A stretch of DNA of 64,000 nt. Origin: Biomphalaria glabrata. Taxonomy: Eukaryota; Mollusca; Gastropoda; Planorbidae. The DNA lies in NCBI RefSeq assembly GCF_947242115.1, contig NC_074716.1:21621590-21685589 (forward strand). Reading direction: 5' to 3'. This document shows, piece by piece, positions 11,313-23,582 of the stretch. Position numbers and translations under genes: made by a program. A model generated the notes under the pieces. That model was not told where the DNA came from and searched no databases. It saw nothing but the letters and a program-made list of their open reading frames with translations. Within the stretch, counting starts at the first letter, position 1. Every line of letters starts with the position of its first letter.

Positions 11313-12021
11313 CATGGAACTATACTAATGGAACACCAGCTTCGAGATTTTATTATCAGAGTGCCGTCGCGCATCTTTTTTCGCGCACCGTACCATTTGA
11401 AAAATCGATGAGGATGCCAAAGAAGAAATTTACTCCGAGATTAACTTTTTCTTTGTTTCCCACGAGACGTGTATGCCTATAGCCTAGTCCTTTCGATAAT
11501 AATAATAAAAAAAACGAATAGAAATGCATAGCTTGGAGTGTCAAAACTGTATTAGGCCTCCTATTTTTAATTAAGTATATCATAACAAATAGGCTACGCA
11601 TTTAGCGGAACGGTAGACAGGTCTTCATCCAGATTTAGTGTAAATAAACCAAACACAGAAACACTGAAAGATTGTATTTTCGGAATTTAGATATATTTTT
11701 TGGAAAAAAAGTGGCATTTTATAGGGTGATCGAAAAAAATAACTTTTGTGACGATCTCTTATTCAGGGAAATTTGATCTATTTTATCAGATAGTCAGAAA
11801 ATGGATAAAGTTTTTACAGATCTAATAAAATATAGAGTAAGGAAGTTTTACTCTCAATGCAGGTCAATCCAAGTGACTCTCGGAGTAAATTTCTTCTTTG
11901 GCATCATCATCGATTTTTCAAAATGGTATGGTGCGCGAAAAAAAGATGCGCGACGGCACTTCGACTCTCTTTGCCTTTGTAAAAAAACTCGAAGCTGGTG
12001 TTCCATTAGTATAGTTCCATG
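11313..12021. mobile_element. Long-terminal-inverted-repeat element (MITE/foldback type)
   Basis: The arms, about 130-155 bp each (11313-11445 and 11870-12021), are near reverse complements. Both begin CATGGAACTATACTAATGG and share the core with 'gccgtcgcgcatctttt' and 'gatgccaaagaagaaattta'. A 7-bp direct repeat ATCAGTG flanks it (11306-11312 and 12022-12028). The 420-bp centre is AT-rich and non-coding. Confidence 0.85.
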
Positions 12022-12028
12022 ATCAGTG

Positions 12029-12369
12029 TAAAGGAGCAATTTAATAGAAGTTTTTGTCATTTTCTTCATACAACTGAGCAAATAATCGTGTATTCAAGAC
12101 GTCGCTTCAGATTTTAAAACTGCGTTACCGTTAATAACAAATTGCTGAGGTTAATACAATATACTGCTCAGATTTTTAGCAACTAAATGTGTGTTGCTAA
12201 TCTCTGGGAACAATTCATTTTAGATATAAGACCCCCCATTCATTTTTTCACTATTGCAGCAACCAACAACTTAACAGAGTCGCTGATTGAAATGCGTGCT
12301 TGGGACGTAATTATTTTTTTATAGTAACATATTAAGTAATATATAAGATAAAGAATAATTTTGCAAAGT
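12029..12369. other. No recognised feature
   Basis: AT-rich intergenic DNA with no ORF or repeat recognised. Confidence 0.5.
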
Positions 12370-12660
12370 TTCAACTTGATCTTTGGAAAGGTCATCTCGA
12401 AGGAATGTTAGAGAACAGAGGAGCAAAGATAGTTCACAGGCAAAAACCAAAAGGCAGGCGTCCCAAAGGCAGACCAAGAGTACGGTGGCTTGATGACGTA
12501 GAGACAGATTTACAACAGCTCAAAGTCCGGGCATGGAGACGTAAAGCACAGGATAGACCAGAATGGAGAGATGTGTGCTAAAGAAGGCCAGGGGCCTCCA
12601 TGAGCTGTAGCGCCACTGGGATGGATTATACTTTTGCGGACGTTTTAACACCAGCGAATA
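12370..12660 (+). mobile_element. LINE ORF2 C-terminal tail
   Basis: The plus strand reads 'KGRPRVRWLDDVETDL', then 'RAWRRKAQDRPEWRDVC' and a stop. This is the arginine-rich W...W...C tail seen at the C-terminus of many non-LTR retrotransposon polymerases. A short 3' region with AATAAA-like sequence (near 12658) follows. Nothing of the polymerase core is present. Confidence 0.75.
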
Positions 12661-14705
12661 AAGTTAAATGTAAAAACTCGCTTATGGGAAGGTGCGGATA
12701 TTACGTAACACACAAAAATCACGTTTTTCGACCCTCCCCTTATAACGAATCGTAACAAAACTCAACCCACCCCCCCGGGTAGAGTAACATAAGAAAATTC
12801 GAATTTTACAAAAGATGTATTTATTCATTATCATTTTTCCAAATTACATTTTTCATCACAGCATTTAGAAATGATGTTAAAAGTATCGATTTCTATCGGT
12901 GCATTGATGACGTTTTCAGTCCCCCCCCCAATACTGTACATATACATTGGACGGCCGCCGAATATCCCGTGGTGTTAAAAAAAAAACAAGACATGAATCA
13001 ATAATAAAAAAAAAAAAGTAACCAAATAGTCAATTAATCACTGGTACCATAAGTAAATATTTTGACACCAACAAGGGAAACTATTCCTTCAGTATTCACA
13101 GATATGGCTAAATTTGTTGTGTTTGGCCCCCTAACGCATTCTCCAAACAAATGGAGACTTAAAAAAAGGGAAATAACTGGAACATTATTGATATAGTATT
13201 AAGGATGGAGCTCTTCCCCTTTAGATAAGCCTTGTTTTCATTAACAGTTAAAGAGACAAAATGATCTAAGAGTTTTGTTATTTCATTTAAATATTTTTTG
13301 TCATGTAACAAATCTATAGACCCCCTCTTAAGTAATATCCTAATGTTCCCTTAAAAGCTTAAGAATGAGTACAATGTACATGTCTATATTTTATAAGTTA
13401 CACAGATTAGTTTGTAGTATCTGTTAAATGCTGATCAACTTTAATTCACCAATGAGTTGAAAACATAAGTAGAACATAGGAATGCTATAAAGAAGTTGTG
13501 CAAAATGTTTAATAAATAGCTATTTACTTGACACAAGTGTATGGTATCCAGCTCAGGCTGAATATCTGGTTTTACCATCTGGCCATATTCATCTCCAGAT
13601 GAATATTAAAAAAATGCTTTCCAGTGCATCTCTAGTTTAGACATACAATAACAATAAAAAAAAAAAACATAAACAATCTTTTGTAAATATTTAATATCGT
13701 TTTTTTTAAACCTGTAACTGAAATACTAAACAAAAAAAAAACGAACAAAAAGCATACAATACTTCTGTTCTGTTTAAGACATCATCACACATAGCAATTA
13801 CTTCTTGAGCTAAATTATTTCATACAATGTTTAGATAGATACAGATAAAAAAAAAAAAGATCAATATGTGATGATGAATACACAAGGAAACTAGGTGATA
13901 AATTGTAAGTTCTTAAATAGTACTAGAACATTAGAATTTGTAGGCCACTAATAGTATTTCTTTAGCTTAAAAAAATACAAAAAACAGGGTTGATGCAATT
14001 TAAAAATTTTCTATTGACAAATTAAATCTTGAGATATGTAGACATTAAGCTTTCCATGAGTCATGATTATATAAATATTTCTTGTTCCAGAAATATGATT
14101 AGAAATATATTATTTTTTTTAAAGTTATCTGACTTTTTGTTTGCAAATTTTTAAAGCACCCATTAAAAAAACTACAAAATGTATAAAGGCTCAAAACAAT
14201 ACCCGTATGAAAAAAAAATTGTAAAAAGGATCAATATTTAACATGAAATAATCCGAAAAATTCTAAATTCATGAGGACATAATCACAAAATATGTGTACA
14301 TTGAGATCAATGCATTTTTAAATATGGGAGAATTGATAAAATAAATAAACAAGTATGACATGGTTAAGATGTAGAACAAAATATTGATTTTTTGGTAATA
14401 GGACCAAATAGCCTGACACCTGAATATATCTTACAAATTAAGTCAAAAATAATACTGCAGTTTAGTCCAAATTAGCAGCCAACTAAATAAATCTCTTTGA
14501 AATAATATAAATTTCAACTAATAACAATTTTCAAGTCATAATTTAACACATCAAAATATAATTTTATGTGATGTGGAAATAGTGTGACAAATGAAAAAAA
14601 AATTATATTTTATGTTTTAACTATTGGAACATACAAATACTTCATCACAGTTGTATAAGAAAATGCATTTTGTTTATTAACAAACAAATAAACTGCTTGA
14701 TCTTT
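12661..14705. other. MPC2 3' flank, AT-rich, with a repeat D fragment
   Basis: This stretch follows the MPC2 stop codon on the minus strand and may contain its 3' UTR. It is very AT-rich with many A runs. At about 13020-13150 it shares 'accaacaaggga...ccttcagtattcacagatatggctaaat' with 15860-15905 (repeat D). A C-rich patch lies near 12735-12780. No ORF of note. Confidence 0.5.
14673..14678 (-). terminator. Candidate MPC2 polyadenylation signal
   Basis: TTTATT on the plus strand reads AATAAA on the minus strand, 28 nt after the MPC2 stop codon. It is close for a typical 3' UTR; other AT-rich candidates lie further downstream, for example near 12818. Confidence 0.3.
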
Positions 14706-17700
14706 TCATTTGGCTGCTGGGTTTTTCAATCTGTAGCTATAAATAAATTAAAAAAAAAAAGGTTTTAGTATACTTGTATCAATTAGTTTGGATCAGTCAT
14801 GTAATTAAATTTGTAATAGATCTAGACTAACAATAAAAAAGCATATATAAAAAAAAAAAAAGGGGGAAACCACATGAACTCATGGCTCAACACGGTAACC
14901 ACTCTGCTAGTGGAGAGCTTATGAACATGGAAGATTGTATAGTTATTAATTGTTTCTATAGTCTTGACCTATTTTTCAGGTCTGCATTCACTAAGACTCA
15001 GAGGGTGAACTATAAAGGGGACTAGCTAATTCAGCTCATACTACTTCAGTCAATTACAATATCTTTTCCTTGTTTGAGATATCAAATAAAATAATTTATT
15101 ACCGTTACCAATAATTAATTAACTGATCGGTTAATTTTTTAAACTGATTCTTGTGTTGTCAGGTAAAAGAAATAGTTGTGCAAAATTTCAGCTTGATAAG
15201 AGAAATCACATGTATAACTTTTTACCAGACAGACAGAGCGAGTTGATATAAGCTTTGTAAAAATTGTTAACATTTTAAAATAATGATGCATTTTAATCAA
15301 TACATTTAACTATGATTATTTAATCAGATTAGGAAAGAAACAATAATTAAAACAATAATGCTCTTACTCAGCTGAGCACACTATGAACACCTTGTTGAAA
15401 TGTGATTTTAAAAAGTTGAATTACTTCTATTATTTTTAAACTTATTGTTTAAAGTCCCAAACTTACTTAATTGCTCTAAACAACTGAATGTAAGCAGTGC
15501 TTCCAACGAATATGTTCACTAAAAACAAGCTGTAGTTTTTAGGAATGATCACCATGGCATAACGTGCCCATATAGTACCTGTAGAGAAAAATATTAAATT
15601 AAATGTACCGGTATGATACTAATGTAAGTATTGTCTGGTGTCATTTGACAAAAGTTGTCAGGGTTTGGGTTTATGTTAACAAGTCAACATTTTGATTATT
15701 TAAAAAGCTTATATCAATTCACTGTCTGTCTGGTTAAACTCCCAATCTCAGATCAAACTGAAATTATTCATTGTTGTAGACAAGATATGATTCAATACAA
15801 AGCAATAACCAATTAGTCAATTAATTACTAGTAATGAATATTATTAATTTTTTTTTACCAACAAGGGAGATTAATCCTTCAGTATTCACAGATATGGCTA
15901 AATTAGTAAAGTATAGTCCCCTTAAATAATTGTTAATGTTATTTCTCTCACACGCATTCTCTGATCAAGTTGATACTTTTCACAATTATTTATTGTACCT
16001 AACAAAACATGAATTAATAAAAAATTTACCAATTATTTCAATTAATTATTGGCAATTAATTATCTCGTTTGATATCAAAGAAGGAAAATAACTTCTACAC
16101 TATTAAAAGATATTGCAGTTTTTCCCTTAGATAAGCTTTGTTTTTTTTTAAAGGATTTTTTTTAGTATTTTATTTGTTTTCTCTGTATTTTCACCTATCT
16201 ACTGATGTTTTAGATGATAGGTATTGCTCTTTTTTTCTAGCAGTCATACTATTTAGAGCTTGTCATTACTGACTGATCCATCCTAATGAGCACCCACATT
16301 TGTAATAACAATCATTAGCAACATTGATAACTTGTGTGTTTGGGATTATACTTTATCAATTATTTGTGAGCACTTTACTTTATCTGTTTAATGACATAAT
16401 CACCAGAAGTATTTTTTAAAATCCCCATCAAACATTTACCTGTTGCAGCCAAAGCAATGGCCTGGTTGATACTGAGGGCTTCGGCAGGTCTTTGTAAATC
16501 ACCAACACTAGCAAAGACCAAAACCTAAAAATAAAATAAATGACAAATTCTTAAAAGTGAAAGAACTCTGAAAATTTAAAATCAGGAATTAATGCCCTGG
16601 ATCTTTTTATAAAATGCCTGGTGGATATTAATGTAAAACAAATGTTCAATGTGTATATTAAATTTATAAAACAGACTGATTGATGACTTGAACATTCAAA
16701 TGACTTTATTATGACTAAAATAAAACAACATCAGACAACACAACTTTGGAAAATCATAAATCAATAACCCTTCAAATAAAGATGGGCCTGATAATATATC
16801 TATAATCTATAAGCTACCTATAATACACCTATACGCTATAATGAAAAAAAAATGCTGGAATTATAAATTTTTTATCACGTGAATTGACAAAACTTGTGTA
16901 TATATATATTATTATGTAAACTTAATTTGATTAAAGTTTCTATAAAACTTGTATACATATATTATTATGTAAACTTAATTTGATTAAAGTTTTCTATCTC
17001 AACACTAAAAAAAAAAAACACACCTACCCATTTTAGTGCAGGAGCCCAAAAGTGAATAGTTTTAGGACCTTGAATGATATACAAATTATAAGTACTCATA
17101 TTAATTTAATCCATTTTAAATGCATGTATCATATATATACTAGATGATGTTTATAGTTCCTCTTTCAGATCTTGCAATCTATAGGGCAGATGATGTAAAG
17201 GTCATCTGTTTCTGTGGCCCATGGTTAATGAGGGTGTCATGTGTCCAGCACAATGACCAACCCCCTGTTCTTTTCCGAAAAATAATGTCAGTTAGTGCTG
17301 GGTGGACAAAGAGGCACCCGAAGATCTTGAAATTAAAAAATCCAAGTCTTCACAAGGATTCAAACCCAGGATCCCAGGTTCAGAAGCCATGCGCTTTACC
17401 ACTCATTCTCAGCCACCGCACCTCCACAGATGATACATATAATAATATAATCATAGTCTTATTTTTAGAATGTATAGATCATTAGATCTAGAATCTAGTG
17501 GCTATACTAGACTAGATTATTATATATATATTATATTTATATACCATAATCTAGATCTAAAGAAACTAGAAAGTCTAAATAGTAGTAAATCTACTATCTA
17601 GATTCTATACAAATCTATATATTTAAATCTAAAGAAACTAGAAAGTCTAAATAATAATAATAATAATAATAATAATCTTTATTATCCGTAAGGAAATTTG

Positions 17701-20700
17701 TCTTACAACTTGTGCATTACACCAAACAAAAAACATTATAGCTATAAGAAACCAAAGTGTACATTCACACCAGACTCACTCATAATTTACATGTGACAAA
17801 GTTTATACCAGATTGTTCTTATTTAATGATTTGATTGCCAGGGGAACAAAAGAGTGTTTGTGTCTGTTTGTCTTTGCTATCGGTGTCTTGTATCTCTTTT
17901 GTGATGGTAAAATCACAAAATCCTGACACAAAGGGTGATTCTTTATTTCGAGGATCTTGTTAGCTTTTTTTATAGATGTTTGTCTCAAACAACTGCCCAA
18001 ATGGGGTTTGTTTTTTGCCAATGATTTTGCCAGCAGCATTGAGGATTCTATTAAGTTTATTCCTATTTTTAATGCTCAGATTGCCATACCAGGCAGTGAT
18101 ATTGAAACTGAAAATATTGCAGATGTGAGCGTGATAAAACATAGCCAAGGCCTTTTCGCTAACATTAAATGAGGACAGTTTTCTTAGTAGTCGTAATCTT
18201 TGCTGCCCTTTTTTGCTGATATAATCAGTATTTGCAGTAAAATTTAGTTTATTGTCTAGGATAGTACCAAGGTATTTAAAGGTTTGTACAATTTCAATAG
18301 TCTCTCCAGCTACAGAAACAATATCATTTTCCTTCTTGTCCCTGCGAAAATCGATTATCATTTCTTTGGTTTTTTTTACATTTAATAATAAAAAATTATC
18401 TTTACAGTATTCCTCAATCAATGTGTTCTAATTCTTTGAAATACTCATTTACGTCTGAGCTCTCTGAGAGCAGGGCAAGAAGAGCCGCATCATCAGCGAA
18501 TTTTGTGAAGGAGCAACAAGAACTATCGGATCGAAAATCATTGGTGTACAAAATGAACCACAATGGCGATGTCACAGCCCCCTGGGGCGCCCCTGTGTTA
18601 ACTATGCGTTCATTAGATATAACATTGTTTACCCTAACCCTCTGAGCTCTCTGGGTCAAAAATTCATTAGCCCATAGTATTATGTATGGACTAATCTGCA
18701 ACGCTTTCATCTTTTCAATGAGTAAATGAAGTTGTATAGTGTTAAAAGCTGATGAGAAATCAACAAAGAACAATCTTACATAAGTGTTCGGTAAGTCCAG
18801 ATGTTTGTAGACACAGTTTAAAATATTTAGGATGGCATCGTCTACACCTTTACCCTTTTGGTAAGCAAATTGTAAAGGGTCTAACTTATTACAAAGATCA
18901 TTCAGAAGAAACATTTTAACCAATTTTTCTAAACATTTAGACACAATGGAAGTAAGTGAAACAGGTCTATAGTCATTCATTTCCTTCGGTTTGGAAACCT
19001 TTGGCACAGGTACAATTATAGATGACTTCCACACAGGTGGTATCTCATGGTTTAGTAATGAAGCAGAAAAAATATCTTGGAAAGGTTCAGCTAGTTGTTC
19101 AGCACATTCTTTTAAGATTCGCCCTTTTATTCCATCAGGCCCACCAGCTTTCATTGGGTTGACGTTTTTGAAAATGTTACAAACTTGCTCTTTAGTAATC
19201 GCTAATTCTAAGCAGTTGTTAACATTGACATCCTCAAGGGCTTTGAGTCTTAGATAATTAAAATCTTTCGTGTCGAAGCGACAATAGAAATCATTTAACT
19301 CGTTGGCCAATGTTTTTTCGTCTCTTGTAGCAAGATTATTTTTAATTTTGACTTGTGCTCCTGCCATTTTGTTCATGATGCCCCACGCCTGTTTCATGTC
19401 ACTTGTATTAATTGAGTCTTCCAGCTTGGTGCGGTAGTTTCTCCTCCCTTCCTCAAGAACGACGTTGAGATTTCGTTGAGCAATTTTCCTTGTCTGCCCA
19501 TCGCCACTCATAAATGCTCTTTTCTTTTTGATTATTTCCCGTTTTATTTTTGCAGTGACCCATGGTTTATTGTTGGGGTATATCTTGATGCTCTTAGTGC
19601 TGACACACATGTTTTCACAGAATTTGATGTCATTTGTCACTGCGTCGACCCATTCTTCCAGATTTGATGTGGTTCTTTGAACAAATTCCAGTCAGTGCAT
19701 TCTAGACATCCCTGTAGTTTGAGAATATTGTCTTGCGTCCATTCTTGTACGTTTTTTTGAATGATTTTTCCTTCTTTAAGTTTTGTACGGTAAGTAGGCA
19801 GCAGTTGTATTGTTTTGTGGTCCGATGATCCTAGTGGTGGCCTTTCACGAGATGTGAATGCTCCTTTGATGTTACAGTAACATAAGTCCAGAGTTCTGTT
19901 TTCTCTTGTCGGACATGAAATGTGTTGATAGAAGGTGGGTAGGTCAACCTTCAAGGTGCATTTATTAAAATCACCCAGTATAACTACTGGTGCGTCCGGT
20001 GACCTTGTCTGAAACTCATGCACTACATCAGCGATGATTGCAGCTGCAACTTCCGTTTTGGCTGTAGGCGGAACATAAACCAGGACTATGTAAATAACAC
20101 CAAAGTCTCGTGGCAAATAAAAAGGTCTTAATGAGAGCGCCAGTAGTTCAAGATCCGGACAGCACATTCTCTTTTTAACCGTGTAGTTGGTACAGTATTT
20201 GAGGTTGATGTACACACAAAGCCCCCCACCTTTCTACTTCTTAGTGGTAGATCTAGTAATAGACATAATACATGATAATAGTAAGTAGATCTAGTTATTC
20301 TTATAGATAAATTTACATTTCAGTACTATTTTAAATCAACATCTAGTCCTAGTCTATAGATATACTCGTAGAGACTAGACTAGCTAGTACTAGTAAAAGT
20401 AGTAGTAGATTGAATATGTACTATTTTTTTTTTATAATAGATTTAAGATTAGATTTTTTAAAATCTTAATCTTACAGTAATCTTACTTTTAACTTTAAAG
20501 TTTACTTTAGACTACTTTTTTTTTAATTTATAAATTATTGAGGTAAAAAAGAAATTTCAGATTCAAGATACTGTACTGATTAGATAGTAGAATATGAATA
20601 GTAATAGATCTAACTTAGAAACCAATGCTAAATTAACTGTAAATGTAACTTGGCGTTAAACTAAAACTTAGAAAATCACCCAACAACCTGCTGGGTGCTC

Positions 20701-20781
20701 CCAAAGAGGCCTGAACTTTGTTGGTACGCATTTATCTCCAACTGCGACAAGTGCTCTGTATAAGGGCGACAAAATAATCAT
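14706..20781 (-). CDS. MPC2: Mitochondrial pyruvate carrier 2 (MPC2), five exons
   Basis: Coding exons on the minus strand are 20781-20688, 17068-17028, 16524-16440, 15578-15467 and 14736-14706 (94+41+85+112+31 = 363 nt, 120 aa). All phases join and all introns are GT-AG. MPC2 pairs with MPC1 in the inner mitochondrial membrane to import pyruvate. Visible family motifs are 'FRPLWEHPAGPKTIHFWAPA' (residues 23-42), 'RPAEALSINQAIALAATGTI' (residues 57-76), and 'RYAMVIIPKNYSLFLVNIFV' (79-98), with three hydrophobic segments and the short basic tail ending NPAAK. Length fits the family (about 120-130 aa). An in-frame TGA lies two codons upstream of the ATG, which fixes the start. Exons 3-5 are compact, whereas intron 1 (3.6 kb) is swollen by a SINE and a LINE in the same orientation. 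No break is seen, so it should be functional. Confidence 0.96.
15040..16145. repeat. Repeat D fragments in and around MPC2 exon 4
   Basis: Segments at 15040-15260, 15715-15910 and 15960-16145 share 'taattaattaact', 'ttgtttgagatatcaaa', 'cagctt...agcgagttgatataagctt' and 'ccttcagtattcacagatatggctaaat', in both orientations. Related copies lie at 13020-13150 and 43180-43460. The family is unidentified; exon 4 (15467-15578) lies between copies. Confidence 0.6.
17147..17432 (-). mobile_element. tRNA-derived SINE in MPC2 intron 1
   Basis: On the minus strand it begins GGTGCGGTGGCTGAGAATG (A box), then 'tggtaaagcgcatggcttc', with B box GGTTTGAATCC. A non-tRNA body follows with 'gtccacccagcactaactga', 'gtcattgtgctggacacatg' and 'ggccacagaaacagatgacc', ending near 'aaagaggaac'. 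I recall this body as a common pulmonate-snail SINE; the A and B boxes are directly visible. Confidence 0.8.
17650..20235 (-). mobile_element. 5'-truncated LINE with endonuclease and reverse transcriptase, intron 1 of MPC2
   Basis: Minus-strand frames run in order. 20215-19637 is the C-terminal half of an apurinic-type endonuclease with 'VVILGDFN' and 'GSSDHK'. 19640-18414 is reverse transcriptase with motif A 'FFVDFSSAFN', motif B 'GAPQGAVTSPL' and catalytic 'KFADDAALL'. 18421-17960 is the thumb ('NVKKTKEMIIDFRR', 'FKYLGTILDNKL'), and 18039-17803 is the C-terminal 'CQDFVILPSQKRYK...TNRHKHSFVP'. Three frame changes separate these pieces, so the copy is dead but young-looking. The 3' end is an (ATT)n tail at about 17655-17682, fitting CR1/L2/Rex1-like elements; the exact clade is uncertain. 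The 5' end stops inside the endonuclease. Confidence 0.88.
20240..20680. repeat. TCTAGA/AGATCT-rich low-complexity DNA, 5' part of MPC2 intron 1
   Basis: AT-rich sequence dense in CTAGATCT, GTAGATC and AGACTAG words without a fixed tandem period. The same texture recurs at 20810-20940, 32310-33420, 45640-46980 and 48330-49080. Confidence 0.7.
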
Positions 20782-21056
20782 GGTTCACGAAGAATATAGT
20801 CAATCTGGGTCGAAATCAAGATCTAGAGTAATCTAGACCTAATATAAATCTAAATCAAGATCTATGAGTATGATAGATCTAGGTCTAGATCTACTTCGAC
20901 GAAGTAGTCTAGACTCTAGCTCCGCTGAGTGAAGATAAAAAGTTATTCTTTTTAATTGAATCTTGCGGCTGTTTTTTTCTCCTTGCCAACTAGAATAGGG
21001 TACCTAGAATAGTCCTTGGCAAGTCTACATCATGGCATAGGTCATATGGTATAAAA
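20782..21056 (-). promoter_or_regulatory. MPC2 5' flank
   Basis: This region lies directly upstream of the MPC2 start codon and must hold its 5' UTR and probably its promoter. It contains 'gaagtagtct'/'gactactt'-like TCTAGA-rich sequence. No clear TATA box is placed relative to a mapped start, and no CpG island is seen. Confidence 0.35.
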
Positions 21057-21058
21057 TA

Positions 21059-21619
21059 GGAAAGGCCCATCAGCGAAATGGCATATAAAGCGAACACCTC
21101 CCCGTAATTGGCGTAATTTTTATCCATTCTTATTTATTTCAAAAGTAACTGCAGAACTAATAGAATGGTATTACAAAGACTCCATTTTTCTACATTTTCC
21201 ACATATTCACTTTCGTTTTCTCTCATACAATAAAGCTTAGCTGAAGGTCAAAGTTGACATGTATGGAAATTTCATTCTCAAAACGTTTCCGGATAAACCA
21301 GAATAGGCGATTTTAAAGCACCAATGGACATCGGCTGAAATAAATTCGAATATTATGCTTCTAAATAGACGAGGAAATAGATCTAGTTAGTTGTAATAGC
21401 CAAGGCTATTCATTGCGTTGAAAAAAAAAATATTAAGGGGTGTTCGCTCAAAATGACCTTTTAACTAAAAAACTATTCTACGAACACCCCTATAATATAT
21501 AAGCTTAAAAGCCATTAATGATAATTTAGTGATTGATTAATTTATCTGTTTTTCTTTTTGTCTTATTTATTGTTGTTGTTTGTAAATTGAAATATTACAT
21601 TTTACTGATGGGCCTTTCC
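21059..21619. mobile_element. TA-flanked inverted-repeat element (MITE) upstream of MPC2
   Basis: The ends are GGAAAGGCCCATCAG and CTGATGGGCCTTTCC, a perfect 15-bp inverted repeat with TA on both sides. It is 561 bp and non-coding. A second internal pair, GCGAACACC at about 21079 and GGTGTTCGC at about 21438, and a hairpin AGGGGTGTTCG...CGAACACCCCT (21435-21490) lie inside. TA flanks fit the Tc1/mariner or related superfamilies. Confidence 0.8.
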
Positions 21620-21621
21620 TA

Positions 21622-22229
21622 ATATACACATCTTTGCATGTGTGTGTTTATATTTTGTTTTCTTTATGTTTCTTGATTTTTGGTAGAACCCAATTTCCTC
21701 CGTTAAGTGTTTCTTTATATTAAAAAAAAAATGATGCCAAGCTAGCTAGTTTTCTCATAATTATCTTAAGGCGCCTATAGGGGCCCACACCTGCACTTTA
21801 AAAAAATGTAAAGAAATGGTTTTGACAGTAAAAATTGAAATGTATCAAATTCTTAGCCTTTATAATTTTACTTAGCGACCTATTCATTGTGTTATTATGT
21901 ATTTCTGAAATAAATAAAACAAAAAAAAAATGCGAAATAACAAATCGATGAAAACCTCATTATATGATGCACATACGATGATGCAACTACATCTTATTTA
22001 TTTTCCATCGAGAAGATTTAGGTGACAAGTATAATACCGTACTAAAGAAAGTACTAAAAAAATATTAGCTATGATCTATTTGATTTTCAAGAAAATGATC
22101 TAGTGTTTAAAGAACTTCCTATGCACTAACAACAAAAATACAAAACTCGTATATCGCAACAAAGCTAAGTCATATGTTTTCTTCTGAAATACAAACGTAC
22201 TTACGTCAAAAATAAATAAATAACTAGGT
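21622..22229. other. No recognised feature
   Basis: AT-rich intergenic DNA with several A/T runs. Nothing coding recognised. Confidence 0.5.
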
Positions 22230-22233
22230 CAAC

Positions 22234-22960
22234 CTAGTCATGACTTAAATTCTGCCAAGTCATTAGTTTTCCTGGCTGACTCAGGCAACCCATACCATGC
22301 TCTACTAGCATTAGGGAAAAAGGACGTAGGACGTAATCATCTTCTTTTTTTGAAGTAACGTCTGTATTATATAAGATAAGGAGTATTTGTACAAAAATTT
22401 GTTCTAGCATATGGAGCAAGGAGTGTGCCTTTATCTTTGTGTTTTTCTGAGTATTTTATTAGGTTTTGTTTTTGCATTTGAAGATTATGGTTCAGTGTTT
22501 TATCTTATCTTATATAATACATACGTTACTTCAAAAAAGAAGATGATTACGTCATACTCGTCATGCATTTAGTCATGCATATTAACCAATGACCTAAATT
22601 CTGCCAAGTCACTGGTTTTCCTGGCTAGCTCAGACAGTCCATTCCATGCTCTAATTATGTATACTTGCTACTTTACTTTTAAGCCTTCTATATTGAAGGG
22701 TTTCTTAACTTTACTTTTAAGCCTTCTATATTGAAGGGTTTCTTAATTTAGTGATTTTACTAAAGGTATTACTCTAATCAAATGTGAACATTCGTTTATA
22801 AATCTCACTGCTCTATTTTGTGTCTGTTTCATTTGTTTCTTAATGTTTTCTTGAGTTGAGGGTCCCAAACAGAGGATGCATATTCTATTATTGGCATAAA
22901 ATAACATTTTATTTTTTTATTTTTATGCTCTTATTTGATTTGCAGAAATTTCTTTTTAAT
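22234..22960 (-). mobile_element. Two LINE 3'-end fragments with an inverted 50-bp repeat
   Basis: The minus strand at 22419-22234 and again at 22640-22560 encodes the 'RAW.GLPESARKTN' tail of the same family as 3360 and 43485. The proper 3' region follows in the second copy (22553-22504). In the first, the corresponding 50 bp (22330-22380) is inverted and sits on the wrong side, so the locus is rearranged. 22680-22960 carries a short direct duplication ('ctttacttttaagccttctatattgaagggttt' about 22672-22745) and more polymerase tail. Confidence 0.65.
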
Positions 22961-23027
22961 AAGCCATAATCATAGACATAATGCTTTGTTTCATTTTATA
23001 ATAGTCTCATAAATATGGTGATCACAC

Positions 23028-23056
23028 ACACACACACATACATACATACATAGGCC

Positions 23057-23142
<86 letters not shown>
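23028..23142. repeat. Microsatellite (CA)n/(CATA)n then (TA)n
   Basis: CA repeats at about 23025-23038, CATA units to 23050, then about 80 bp of pure TA to 23142. Confidence 0.95.
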
Positions 23143-23145
<3 letters not shown>

Positions 23146-23582
23146 ATGAGAGTTTTTGAGTTATTATAACATCATGGACTATATATAGTCTATGTATAAT
23201 ACCTAGTATATATTTTGGGTTTTTAGTCTGTGTTACTGGTTTACTGAAGATTTGTTTTCTAGGTGGAAAGACGTGCTTCATTTGATTCCCATTTATGTAA
23301 TTCATCTAATTCTTTTTATAAAATGTTTGTAGCTTGTGTTGTTTTTATTGTTCTATATATTATGCAATCGTCTTCAAATAATCAGAAAGATTGTCAAACT
23401 ATATTGGACTAAAAGCCATGTGATTTACACATTTTAAAGTGCATCCAAAGGAAAAATATCAAGCAGTATTAGTCGGAATCAAGAAAAATTTGATACGTTA
23501 TGCAGCTTATTTTCAAGACCAAAATGTGTTCGCGCCAACAAAGTTAGTTAAATTGTTTGAATCTCGAATCAGCAGGACAATG
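23143..23582. other. No recognised feature
   Basis: AT-rich DNA between the microsatellite and the next hAT. No gene or repeat recognised. Confidence 0.5.

Noticed and set aside
22991-23305. 104-codon minus-strand frame
   Set aside because: More than 30 codons are Ile-Tyr from the (TA)n microsatellite.
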